Source: Rattus norvegicus (taxonomy: Eukaryota > Chordata > Mammalia > Rodentia > Muridae). Taken from it: 64,000 nt of DNA. The position numbers and the translations under genes are program-made. Of this stretch, positions 51,823 to 64,000 are shown piece by piece. The stretch is from NCBI RefSeq assembly GCF_036323735.1, contig NC_086040.1, positions 7,649,568-7,713,567 of the forward strand. The letters run 5' to 3'. The stretch's first letter is position 1. Each line of letters begins with the position of its first letter. The notes under the pieces are model-generated. The model searched no databases. It saw only the letters and a program-made list of their open reading frames with translations, and was not told where the DNA came from.

Positions 51823-54800
51823 TTGTCTCTCTCTCTCTCATTATTGGATATTTCCTGTTTCCATTTCGAATGTTATTCCCTTTTCCAGATTTCCAGTCAA
51901 TAAGCCTCTTAACCCTTCCCCCTATTCTTCTATAAGGGAGTTCACATTCCCACCCATGGCCTCCCCACACCTCCCCATATTCCCCTACACTGGGGATCTA
52001 ACTTTGTCAGAAAAAAGTGTTTCTCATTCCATTGTTTCTCAGCAAGACCATCACGTGCTACATATGCAGTTGGAACCATGGGTCAATCCATGTATAGTCT
52101 TTCTGTTGTGGTTTGGTCCCTGGAAGCTCTGGTTGGTTGGCATTGTTATTATTATGGGGTTGCAAATTCCTTCAGCTGTTTCAATTCTTTCTCTAATTCC
52201 TTCAACTGGGATCTGATTCTTGGTTTAGTGGTTTGCTGATGGCATTTGGCTCAGTATTTGACATTTTCTGGCTATGTCTCTCAGGAGGGATCAATATCCA
52301 GTTATTGTCAGTCTGCACTTCTTAGCTTCATACATCATATCTAGTTTTGGTGCTGTATATGTATGGACTACATGTGGGCCAGGCTCTGAACAGCAGGTCC
52401 TTCAGTCTCTGTTATAAATTTTGCCTCCTTATCCCCTCCCATGGGTATTTTGGTTCCCCTTTTAAAGAAGGAGTGAAGAATCTGCATTTTTTCATCCTTA
52501 TTGAATTTCATGTGGTCTGGTATTGCATGATGGATAATTCAAGCTTTTCAGATAATATCTACTTATCAATGAATGCATACCAAGTTTGATTTTCTATGCT
52601 TGTGTAACCTCACTCAGGATGATATTTTCCAGTTCATTCCATTTGTCTATGAATTTCATGAAGTCATTGTTTTGATAGCTGAGTAATGTTCTATAATGTA
52701 GATGTACCACATTTCTGTGTCCATTCCTCTGTTAAAGGGCATCTGGGTTCTTTCCAGATTTTGGCTATGTTAAATAAGGCTGCTATGAACATAGTCAAAT
52801 GTATTTCACTGTTGTATGTTGGACCATCTTTTGGGTATATGATCAAGAGAGGTATAGCTGGGTCCTCAGGCCATGGAATATCCAATTTTCTGAGGAACCT
52901 TCAGGTTGATTTTCAAAAGAGTTGTACCAGTCTGCAATCCCACCAACAATGGAGGAGTGTTCTTCTTTCTCCCCATCCTCGCCAGCATCTGCTGTCACCT
53001 GAGATTTATATCTTATCCACTCTGACGGGTGTGAGGTGGAATCTCATATTTGTTGTGACTTGAATGTCCCTGATGACTAAGGATGTGATTATTTATTTAT
53101 TTAGGTGTTTTTTGGCCATATGAAACCTTCAGCTAAGAATGTTTTGTAACTCAGTGTATCCCATTTTTAATATGGTACTTTTGCTTTCTAGAATTTAACT
53201 TCTTAAGTTCTTTGTATATTTTGGATATTACCCACTATCATTTATAGGATTGGTAAAAATCTTTTCCCAATCTGTTGGTTGCAGTTTTGTCTGAATAACA
53301 GTGTCTTTTGCCTTACAGAAGCTTTGCAGTTTCATGAGGTCCTATTTGTCAATTTTTGATATTAGAACATAAGTCATCGGTGTTTTGTACAGGAAATTTT
53401 CTCCAGTGCCCATGTGTTCAAGACTCTTTTCGACCTTTTTTTTCTTTCATTTGAGTGTATCTGGTTTGATTTGTAGATCTTTGAATCGCTTGGAATTAAC
53501 ATCTGTACATGGTCATAACAATGCGATTATTTGCTTTCTTCTACATGCTGGCTTCCAGTGGAACCAGCCCTATTTTTGGAAAATGCTATGTTTCTTCCTT
53601 TGGATGCTTTTGTCTCCTTTGCCAAAGATCAAATTATAGGTGTATGGTTTCATTTCTGGGTCTTCAATTTTATTCCACTTGTTGATCTGTCTGTCTCTGT
53701 ACCAACCCCATGCAGTTTTTAGCACTGTTGCTTTTTAATACTGATTGAATTCTGGGTTGATGATTCCCCCAGAAGTTCTTTTATTTTTGAGGATAGTTTT
53801 CACTATCCTGGATTTTTCTTAATCCAACTGATTTGCACATTGCTCTTTCTATCTCTATTAATGAATTGAGTTGGAAATTTGATGGAGATTGCATTGAATG
53901 TGTACATTGCTTTTGGCCAAATGGTCATCGTTACTATATTAATACTGTCAATCCATGAGCATGGAAGCTCTTTCAATCTTCTGAGATCTTCCTCAATTTC
54001 TTTCTTCAGATACTTGAACTTCTTGTCATACAGATCATTCAATTCCTTGGTTAAACTCACACCAAGATATTTTATATTATTTGGGAATATTGTGAAGTGT
54101 GTGAATTCATTATTCTCTCAGCCTGTTTATGCATACATTGAGTAGAAAAAGCCTACTGGTATGTTTGAGTTAATTTTTACCCCGACACTTTGCTGAAGTT
54201 ATTTATCAGGTTAAGAAGTTCTCTGGTGGAACTTTTGGATCACTTAAGTGTACTATCGTATCATGTGCACATAGTGATATTTTGATTTCTTCCCTTCCAA
54301 TTTGTATCCCTTTGTCTTCCATTTGCCGTCTGATTGCTCTGGCTATGACATGGAGAACTGTATTGAATAGGAAGGGAGAGAGTGGACAGCCTTGTCTAAT
54401 CTATGATTTTAGTGAGCTTGCTTCAAGTTTCTTTCCATTTAGTTTGATCTTAGCTAGAGGTTTGCTGTATATTTCTTTCACTATGTTGAGATATGGGCCT
54501 TCAATTCCTGATATTTCCACAACTCTTATCCTGAATTGTTGCTGAATTTTTTCAAATGCTTTCTCCGCATCTAATGAAATGATCACGTGTCCTTATATTT
54601 GAGTTTGTTTACATGTTGGATCACATTGATGGTTTTCTGTATATTAAAACATCCCTGCATTCCTGATCATGACAGATGAATGTTTTGATGTTTTTTAGAT
54701 TTGGTTTGCAAGAATTTTATTTAGTATTTTTGCATCAATAATCATAAGGGAAGTTGGTTCTCTTTCTTTGTTTGGTCTTTGTGTCGTTTAGGTATAAGAG

Positions 54801-57800
54801 TAATTGTGGCTTCACAGAAGCAATTTGATAGTGCTCTGTTTCAATTTTGTGGACTAGTTTGGAGAGTATTTTTATGAGGTCTTCTATTAAGGTTTAATAA
54901 AATGCTGCACTGAACTCATCTGGAACTGGGACATTTTTGGTTGAAAGACGTTTAATAACTGCTTTTATTTCTTTAGGATTTATGGGTTTGTTTAGATGGT
55001 TTATTTGTTCCTGATTTAACGTTGGTACCTCGTATCTGTCTACAAAATTGTCCATTGCATCCATATTTTCCAGTTTTCTTGAATATAGCGTTTTATAGTG
55101 GAATCTCATGATTTTTGCAATTTCTTCAAATTCTGTTGTTATGTCTCCCTTTTCATTTCTGATTTTGTTAATTTGGATACTGTCTCTGTGAGCTCTGGTT
55201 ATTCTGGCTAAGGACTTATATATCTTGTTGTTTTTCTCAAAGAAACAGCCTCTCGTGTTGTTGATTCTTTGTAAAGTCCTTTTTGTTCCTACTTGGTTGA
55301 TTTCCGCATTGAGTTTGATTATTTACTGCCTTCTACCCCTCTTGGGTTTAGTTATTTCTTTTTGTTCTATAGCTTTAAGGTGTGCTGTCAAGCTGCTGAT
55401 ATATGCTCTCTTCTGCTTCTTCTCCCAAGCACTCAGAAATATGTTTTCCTCTTAGCCCTGCTTTCATTGTGTCACATATATTTGGGAATGTTGTATCTTC
55501 ATTTTCATTAAGTTATCTTTAATTTTTTCTTTATTTTTTCCTTGACCAAGTTGTCATAGAGTAGAGCATTATTCAACTTCAATGTATACGTGAGCTTTCT
55601 CTCATTATTGTCATTGTTGAAGACCAGTCTTAGTGTGTGTTGATCTTATAGTATGCATGGGATTATTTATATCTTCCAGTATATATTGAGGTCTGTTTAG
55701 TGACCGATTATATGGTTAATTTTGGAGAAGGTTCCTAGAGGTTCTGAGAATGTATATCTTTTATTTGTATAATGGAATGTTCTATAAATATCTGTTAAAT
55801 CCATTTGGTCCATAACTTCTTTTAGTTTCTCTTCATCTCTATTGAATTTCTGTTTCCTTGATCTCTCCAGTGATGAAAGTGAGGTGTTGAAATCTCCTAC
55901 TATTATCATTTGCAGTGCAATGAATGCTCTGAGCTTTAGTAAGGTTTCTTTTATGTATGCAGGTGCCCTTTCATACATAAGGTTAGGAGTTCGTCTTGGT
56001 GGGTTTTTCCTTGGATGAACGTGAAGTCATCATCCTCTTTATCCTCCTTAGGAAGCCCTGTCTTTCCTTATTTTTTTAAAGACTTTTGGTTGAAAGTCAA
56101 TTTTATTTGACATTAGAATCCAACTTCAACTTGCTTCTTCAGGCAATTACCTTGGAAATGTGTTTTCCAGCCATGTACACTGAGGTAGTATCCTTCTTTG
56201 TCTATGTGGTGTGTTTCCTGCCTACAGCAAAATGCTCGATACTGTTTATGTATCCATCTGTGAGTCTGTGCCTTTTCATTGGGGAATTGAGCCCATTGAT
56301 GTTGAGAGTTTTTTATTTTTCTTGTTAGAAATAGAATTATCTTTGTTTGTCTCTCTTTTCACTTCCTTGCAACAAATTAAATTCTTGTTTTCAGTATGAT
56401 GTATTTTCTCTCCTTGTGTTGGAGTTTTCCATTTATTATCTTTTGTAGGCCTGGATTTGCTGAAAGAGATTTCATAAATTTGGTTTTGTCACGGAATATC
56501 TTGGTTTCTCTGTCTATGATACTTGAAAGTTTTACTGGATACAATAACCTGGTCTGGAAATTGTGCTCTATTAGGGTCTATTTGACATCTACCCAATATA
56601 TCCTCACTTTCATAGTCTCTGGTGAGAAGTCTGGTGTAATTCTTATAGGTCTGACTATATATGTCACTTGGAACTTTTTCCCTTACTGCTTTTAATATTC
56701 TTTCTTTGTTTTGCACATTTTGTGTTTTGACTTTTATGTGATGGGAGGAATTTCTCTTCTGCTCCAATCTACTTGGAATTCTGTGTGCTTCTTGTTTGTT
56801 AATGGGCATCACTTTCTATAGGTCAGGCAAGTTTTCTTTTTTAATTTTGTTGAAGATATTTACTGGCCCATTAAGTTGGGTGTCATCTCCTTTTTCTATA
56901 CCTATTAACCTCAGGTTTGAACTTTTCATTTTGTCCTGGATTTCCTATATGTTTTGGGCCAGGAACTTTTTTTTTTACATTATCTTCATTAGTTGTGTCG
57001 ACGATTTCTATGGAATCTCCTGCCCCTGAGATTCCCCTTCTATCTCTAGCATTCTGTTGGTGATTCTTGTAACTCCGGCTCCTTGTCTCTTCCTTTGTTT
57101 TTCTATCTCCATCTTTGTCAACTTTCTGCTTTCTTTTATTATTTCTATTTCTATTTTCAAGTAGTCCACCTGTTTGGTCATGTTTCCTGTAATTCTTTCA
57201 TGGATGTTTGTGTTTCCTCAAAGGGTTTCTACTTGTTCACTTGTGTTTTCCTGCATTTTTCTAAGGGAATTCTTTAGGTTTCTCTCAAAACCCTCCATCA
57301 TTATCAACAAATGTGATTTGAAATCTAAATCTTGCTTTTCTGGTGAGTTTAAATATCCAGTGTTTTCTTTGGTGGGATAACTGGGTTATGCTGATGCCAA
57401 GTAGTATTGGTTTTGTTTCTTAGGTATCTACGCTTGCTCCTAGTCATTGGGTTGTCTCTGGTGTTCTGTTCTCACCAGTGTAGGCAGCTCTCTCCCCTAT
57501 GGGATTTGGGTATAGGGAACTGTTTGGCCATTCAGTGCAGTCCTCACTGCAGACCAGAACCGTGGGTACCGGTGGCTGACTGTTCCTATATCCCAGTGTC
57601 CAGAAGCACTGTTCAATTTCTCCTTGCATCAGGGATGTGGGCTGAGGTGCGCAGATGTTTAAATCTGTCCTGCAGCCTCAGGATTACCCGCAAATCATTT
57701 TTATTAGACACATTTAAATGTAAATATAACATTCTGTTTCTTGTGTTGATTTTTTTGGATATTTAACTGTGAGAGGAAAGGGCACACTCTCTACCTAATG

Positions 57801-60800
57801 GGCTGCCTATACAAGTACAGAAACTACTAATGAAAAGAAAGTTTCTTTATAAATATTTCAAATTTTAAAAAAAGTATTCATTTTCTGTGTTAGCTGTGGG
57901 AAGGTTGTTTACTTGTTTTTGTTTGTTTGTATGTTTCAATTTAATATTGAGAAATATTTACAGTACATCAAAATAAGTGTGAAAGGCATCACAATAGAAT
58001 CCTCTGCATTCCACCAATTTTTCTACAAGAGCAGAGTCCACTGAGATGTCAAGTATGTACAACAGACCTCCTGCTTCATAATTGTCAGAGCTTTAAGTCT
58101 GTCTCATGTTCTCTACACATAGATATGTATAAAATTTGCATGAATGGGTGTAGATCTAATCTAATAGATCTAATAAGTTATCATACCTGTTTATGTCTCC
58201 TGCCCCCATGAGAAAATATGTATTGCTTTGCTTTTTTGTTGTTGTTGTTTGGGGAGCTGTGTTTTTTTTTTATCCCCAATAGAAAATTAATCTAGTGAAG
58301 AATTAATGAATAGAAATGAAAATTATGTACGATGATGAGAAATTCCCCAAAACATCGTGTACACAAAGGTAAATCTGAAATGTGTGTGGTTAGACATACA
58401 CACATGTTCATGACCCATGTAGCTGACAACCATTCAACACCAAATCAACTTAAGTGTTTTGGGAGATTAACTTATTTCACACACAATCAAACTCATTGAG
58501 AATACATTGTTTTCTCAGCTGTGTCTTTAAGTGACCAAATGATGAAATGAGATGTAAACAAATACTGTTACCCTGAATTGTTGTTTATATTAACATTTTA
58601 ATTCATTTACAATCTCCATGTGCTCTTTCTCTATTCTGTTTCTCTATGTCTGTGTTTCTGCATGAATATATAGGCACACATGTGTATGTGGCATACATGT
58701 GAGTGCGTGTGCATGTGTGTGTGTGTATGTGTCTTATCTGGTTTTTGTAAACATAGATAACATGTGTATATATAATTTGGGAATACTGAAATTCACATTT
58801 GATTTGTGGATCAACCATGCGACTGATCTACTCACATATCTCTGAAATCCCATTATATCCTGTGAATAGAGAGAGAACCTAATAGTTTGGTGGTATCTCC
58901 TATTCTACCCTTGTCAGGAAAAAGTATTTTTTGGCAAGAAAATCCAAACTTCAGCAAAGACATATACACCCTACAAAACAGGAAACCTTATGTCATTTGA
59001 AGGGAAAAGATATCAGACTGGGAGACAAATGATTTTGCCACATCTCCAATACTTGAGAGACATGAGATTGAACTTCGGAAGATATAATGGGAATGGACAG
59101 GCAGAATCCCAAAGGAGCCAAAATAAGCTAAACACCGGAGCTTCTCATTACATGAGAGCTCATGGATTGGTAAGGATGGTAAACATAATGATAAGAACTT
59201 TGCAGTCCATACTCAGTCTCCGTATAATGCTACAATGTGAACAAGGTGAAAAGTAGTCACCACCACAGTGCTAACAGCTACTTTACAAGTTACAGTGTGA
59301 AAAACAGAATGTAACTGTAGAAAGAAGAGAGGGTGGTATCTGAAAACAGACAAGGCTGTGCTGGAATTGAACACCATTCCATGTAAGTTACCAAGCAAGC
59401 ACACAGCAGCTGCCTGATCCAAAAGTGAGCAAAGAGGAATGAACTGTATAGATACTATGTGTACACAAATACAGGAAATTTGGTAGAATTCTAAGATGTT
59501 GAGATGAAAGGATAGGAAGAATTTTCTATCAAGCCAGGCACCATGTCTTGCTCTTTGAATACTCACATTCAAGAGACTGAGGGAGAGGAATAAGGAATTT
59601 CAGGTTAGCCTGGAATACATATCTGTGGAGAGCCAAACTAACAATCGCCACCACAAGATGGCACTGGCTTGCACTGCGCCCCATGTGGAAAGCTGGGATA
59701 GCTTTTGCCATTACAAGATGGCGCTGGCCTATTCCCCCCCCCCCCCCGCCAGCCGACTTCCTTTCAGGAAGGTAACTGTGTGTGCATGTGCAAGAGTGCC
59801 TTTGTGCCAGGTCTTTGCCCACTCCGGGGCGTGCCTAATGAGATCATGGATAAGCGACCAATCAGATGTGGATTCGCCGCACTAGGTTGTATATAAGCCG
59901 TGCCATTTTGGTGCCACGGTGCCCTCTCTTTAAGATACCATAAACATTTATGCTGTAGAAGGATTCCTGTGTCCCCACCTGTTCTTGCTGGCGAGATAGC
60001 CCGGGGCACATATCAAGACCTATTTTTTTCTCTTTCTTTAATTTAAATCAATTGTCTGATTGATAGAATATCATGAACAATATTAAGAAAACAGAAATTT
60101 AATGCCTACCCAGTGATAATTTCACTAAGAAAACATGTTGTATAAAGAGACAGAAACTACTAAGTTACAGATAACAGCTGCCATATTGAAGGATCCAGCA
60201 TGAAAGGTTATGGTCCTGTTTGGTTGATCCTTCTTCCCTTTCATGGCTCAGATGCGACTCTGACCATGTCATTATTGTGTAGACATCTACAAGTTCCCTG
60301 GCTTTAAATTTATGTATGTAAACCAGTAAATGTTTATTTATCAAATGATTATTTGATTTTATTTTATCTTCAAAAATAATGGGTCTTGAGGAAATGATAC
60401 CTTTATTGTGAGGGTTTGAATATTCATAATAGCAATCAGAGAATAATCGGGGCCCAACACACACACAGGGCAGTTGGAAAGACTTTACCTGTGGCAACAT
60501 GAAAGCATAGAAATGAGTGGGTTGATCTATTTTTCTGCATAACATTGATGACTAGTTAATGATAAGAATGAGTAAAAAATTGAGATACAGTCAAGCTTTT
60601 CTTTTCCTTAATTTGAATGAGTGCTTATACCGCATGTGAAACTGAACTCAGACCCATGGTAATCCTTCTGCATGAGCTTCATTAGTGCCAGGACTACAAG
60701 TCTGCACCATCTTTGTAAATGTTTGGACACTTGGCTCAATTCTTAGCACACTTTGGAAAATCCCCTGCTGTTAAGAGAGAAAGTATTAGACATGAAAATC

Positions 60801-61630
60801 TGTGATAATAAATCACTTCTAAGCTTTGATTTTTGTGACTACAGAGAAAGAATTTGACTCTGATGTGAGTGTTTAAAAGTATTAAAAAATTAATATCTCT
60901 CATCTGCAAGAATTCTTCTAATGGCTTACTGCTGTCTTCCAGGAGATGAGTGTCAATTGTGTCAATTGTTCTTTGTGGCAGGAAAAGGGCTTGTCTGTTA
61001 AATGCTTTGTAATTGCCAAGAACTTTGAGGTTCCTGGAGAATGCTTCCTCCTGTTAACCCTCATTCTGCTCTCATAGCCTTTGCTATCTACACTAGTCCA
61101 TCTCTACACACCCCCATGTACTTCTCTCTGGTGAACTTAAGTATCCTGGAAATTGCTTACACTGGATCTGTCATAACAAAGATATGGAGAGCATTGTAAA
61201 TGAGATATGAGGAATCTCTCAGGAGGGATGTGCCACACAGATGGTTTTCTTCACACTTTTGGTATAACTGAGTCCTGCCAATATCAGCTATGCCCTTTGG
61301 CCACTGTATGGCCTTGCTTCACTATGCAAACCAAATCGGTAGTGAGTTATGTGCCCATTTGGCCATTGTTTCATGGAGAATATGTTGCCTTGTAGGGTTG
61401 TGACAAAATTACTTGAGACCCAAATCTAACCACCCACATGGGTTGAAAAATTCTTGGTGATCTTCCATACCACAGTGATATCCATGCTTTACCCCATCAT
61501 CTATAGCTCAAAGAACCAAGAAGTCAAGGCACCACTGAAAAGAACTCTGGGTCTGAAGAAAGTTCTGATAATAAATAGGTAATTAAGGATCCCAAAGTGC
61601 TCTTTCAGAAAGGTGCAAAGTCTGTGAAAG

Positions 61631-61662
<32 letters not shown>

Positions 61663-62221
61663 AAAAACCAAAAACCAAAAAACAAAAAAAAAAAAAAAAC
61701 TGTGCTCTTTCTTGCTTTCTTGAAACACACTTTAAGAAACATCCCTTTTTTTAGAGTGCTCTCTTTATTCATCACCATGCTTAATTGCAAACAAATGTAA
61801 ATTACGCTTGCTATTAAATTTCTTTTGTAGATTAGTCCAGTACTTAAGCGGTTTCATCTGGACAGATTTTAAACCACATGCTTATGTCTCAGAGTCTTGA
61901 AAATTCACTGTATCTATTCTTAGCAATTTTTAAATCTTTCAGAAATTGTTTGTACATGATCTCAGCTCGTTATGCTACAATTTCATATTCCTCAGTACAT
62001 GTAAATTCATTGCATTGTACTGGAACTGCTAAGTAGTTCTCAGGACAGTGAATTGTTAGGCTCTGCTTTTGTAACATTTGGTCAGTCCATACTTCAGTTC
62101 TGGGCACCCAGGGCCTATGATTTTAGAACAGGAATAGTCTTTCCTCCACTTTTTTTTCTAAAGGATGGGGGAAAAGAATTTCAGCCAGGTGATTGTCAAC
62201 ATCAATATCATAGTTTCAGAT

Positions 62222-62259
<38 letters not shown>

Positions 62260-62920
62260 ATGCACACACACACACATGCACTCAAACAAATGCACACACA
62301 CACACACACACAAACATGAACACACACACACACGCATGCATGCACACATTATACAGGAATTGAAGTGGGTTTACAGTGACAGAATTCAAATATAAAAGTT
62401 AACTAGTGTCAGATCATTAGATTCAGATTGCTATTCAACAAGAAAATGAAATAACATAAAATTGGAATCTTTAGGCTTTATGACTTGCTTGTTCACATGT
62501 GCAACACATCCATGCCTAATGTCCAGGAGGTTGAAGAGGGTGTGATGTTCCGTGATGCTGAAATTACAGCCACTTCTGAGCTGTCACTTGGAAGCTAGGG
62601 ATCAGCTCTGGGTTCCCTGGAAGAACATATAATGCTATTAGTCACCAAATCATTTCTTCATCTTCAGCAAATGCCATTTTTTTGTAAGTATAGTGCCTAA
62701 GCTGTTCTCTCTTCTGTATAGGCCACTGTTTTCTTAAATTTGATAATTTAATATTAAATTTAATTTATATTAATAAATTTAATATTTATTAAACCTTCTT
62801 ACCTTCATATATATATATATTCATATAGCCATACAGACATACACAAACATAGAAACATGCATAACTGCTCTTACCTTCAAGTTTACTTACTTATATACAC
62901 ACACACACCTGCTTCTTACA

Positions 62921-62954
<34 letters not shown>

Positions 62955-63027
62955 TACAGACATACACACATACACACACAGACACATGCACAACTGCTCT
63001 TACCTTCAAGTTTACTTACTTACTTAC

Positions 63028-63071
<44 letters not shown>

Positions 63072-64000
63072 GCTTATTACCTTCAAGTAATCTTAGGTAT
63101 TTTCATAATTATTTGTTTATATTTTCAGTTTACATACTGCACAGTGCCACCCTCCAGTTCACCCCTCTCACAATCCTTCCCTCAGCCCCTTCTCCTCTGA
63201 GCAGGAGGTGACACCACGGGTATTTCCTCACCTTGCATATCTAGTCTCTGTGATCACATCCTCTGCTACTGAGGCCAGACATAGCACCCAAGATTGAAAG
63301 GGGTGTGGAGGTAGAGGTCATATCCAGAAAGAGGCAGAGAGCTGGTGTAAAAGATGCCCATGAATCAATGGGTGTTTCCTTAGCAGAGACTCACAGCCTC
63401 AGTGATATGGACCTGAAGAAGCCATCTCCTGTAACCAGAGAGCAACCCAATTGGAATGATAGAGACACTAAATTTTGACCCAAAATTTATTCTGACCACA
63501 AGAAATGAAAGGGCTGTGCATAGAGCAGAGAGTGAGGAATGATCAGCCAATGCTTAGTGCAGATTAAGACTCACCCCATGGATGAGCAGTGATCCCTGAC
63601 ACTATTAATGAAACTCTGTCATGCTTGGAGAAAGGAGTCTAGCATTGCTTCCCTCTGAGAGACTCCATTAAGCTGATGACTCAGACAGAAGCAGACATCC
63701 ATTAGCCAAACCACGGGTGGAGCTTGGGGACTCTGATGGAAGAGTAGAATGAAAAGGAATATGGTCTCTAAGGGCATAGGCACTCCACAGGATGTCTTCA
63801 TGTGAGTACAGATCAAGTAGAAATGGGCTTTCCCAAAACATCTTGTCTGTTGATGGGACATCTGTGTCTTTAAAATTCATTTATTTATTTACTCACTTTA
63901 CATCCCAATATCGGTGCTCCATCTTCAGGGTACACCAACACCCATTGTCGGGGGTACCCATAAAAAGACAAAGCTACACATTTACTACCTATGTCCTGGG

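Overview
The window looks like gene-poor rodent nuclear DNA, most likely rat. The support is an ID-type SINE with A and B boxes, L1 copies with rodent-type 3' ends, B1/B3-like SINE remnants, an ERVK-type solo LTR, and many (CA)n, (TA)n and polypyrimidine simple repeats. I see no intact cellular protein gene. Nearly every long open frame is either a piece of decayed L1 ORF2/ORF1 or a translated microsatellite. The one recognisable host-gene relic is a broken olfactory receptor at about 61.0-61.6 kb. Family names come from recognition by eye, not from a database search.

Layout. (1) 1-4.7 kb: two full units and a partial third of a diverged ~2.3 kb tandem repeat, each full unit carrying its own L1 3' end and microsatellite. 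(2) 5.0-24.3 kb, 35.0-49.3 kb and 49.3-57.8 kb: three paralogous copies of a segmental duplication, built from modules I call X, Q, polypyrimidine tract, L1a, sense L1 stub, coding-like block, Z and L1b. Copy 2 is the most complete and copy 2-to-copy 3 spacing is about 14.3 kb. Copy 1 lacks X but keeps more of L1b. Copy 3 stops after L1a. (3) 24.3-35.0 kb: an LTR-like element followed by AT-rich DNA with old L1 tails. (4) 57.8-64 kb: AT-rich DNA with a B1 split by a solo LTR, an olfactory receptor pseudogene, CA/TA repeats and old L1 tails.

The duplication gives an internal clock. Insertions present in one copy and missing at the matching site of another post-date it: a 4.6 kb L1 and a ~0.2 kb L1 stub in copy 1, and an ID element and a 22-bp minisatellite in copy 2. 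The L1a tail microsatellite has become three different repeat tracts in the three copies.

The least explained piece is the ~1.8 kb duplicated block between the sense L1 stub and Z (13.2-15.0 and 44.3-46.1 kb). It reads on the minus strand as broken but coding-like sequence, with a proline-rich ~29-residue repeat and a lysine-rich helix-like stretch. I do not recognise it. I see no CRISPR array, operon or prokaryotic defence system, and no new molecular system that the sequence alone could establish.
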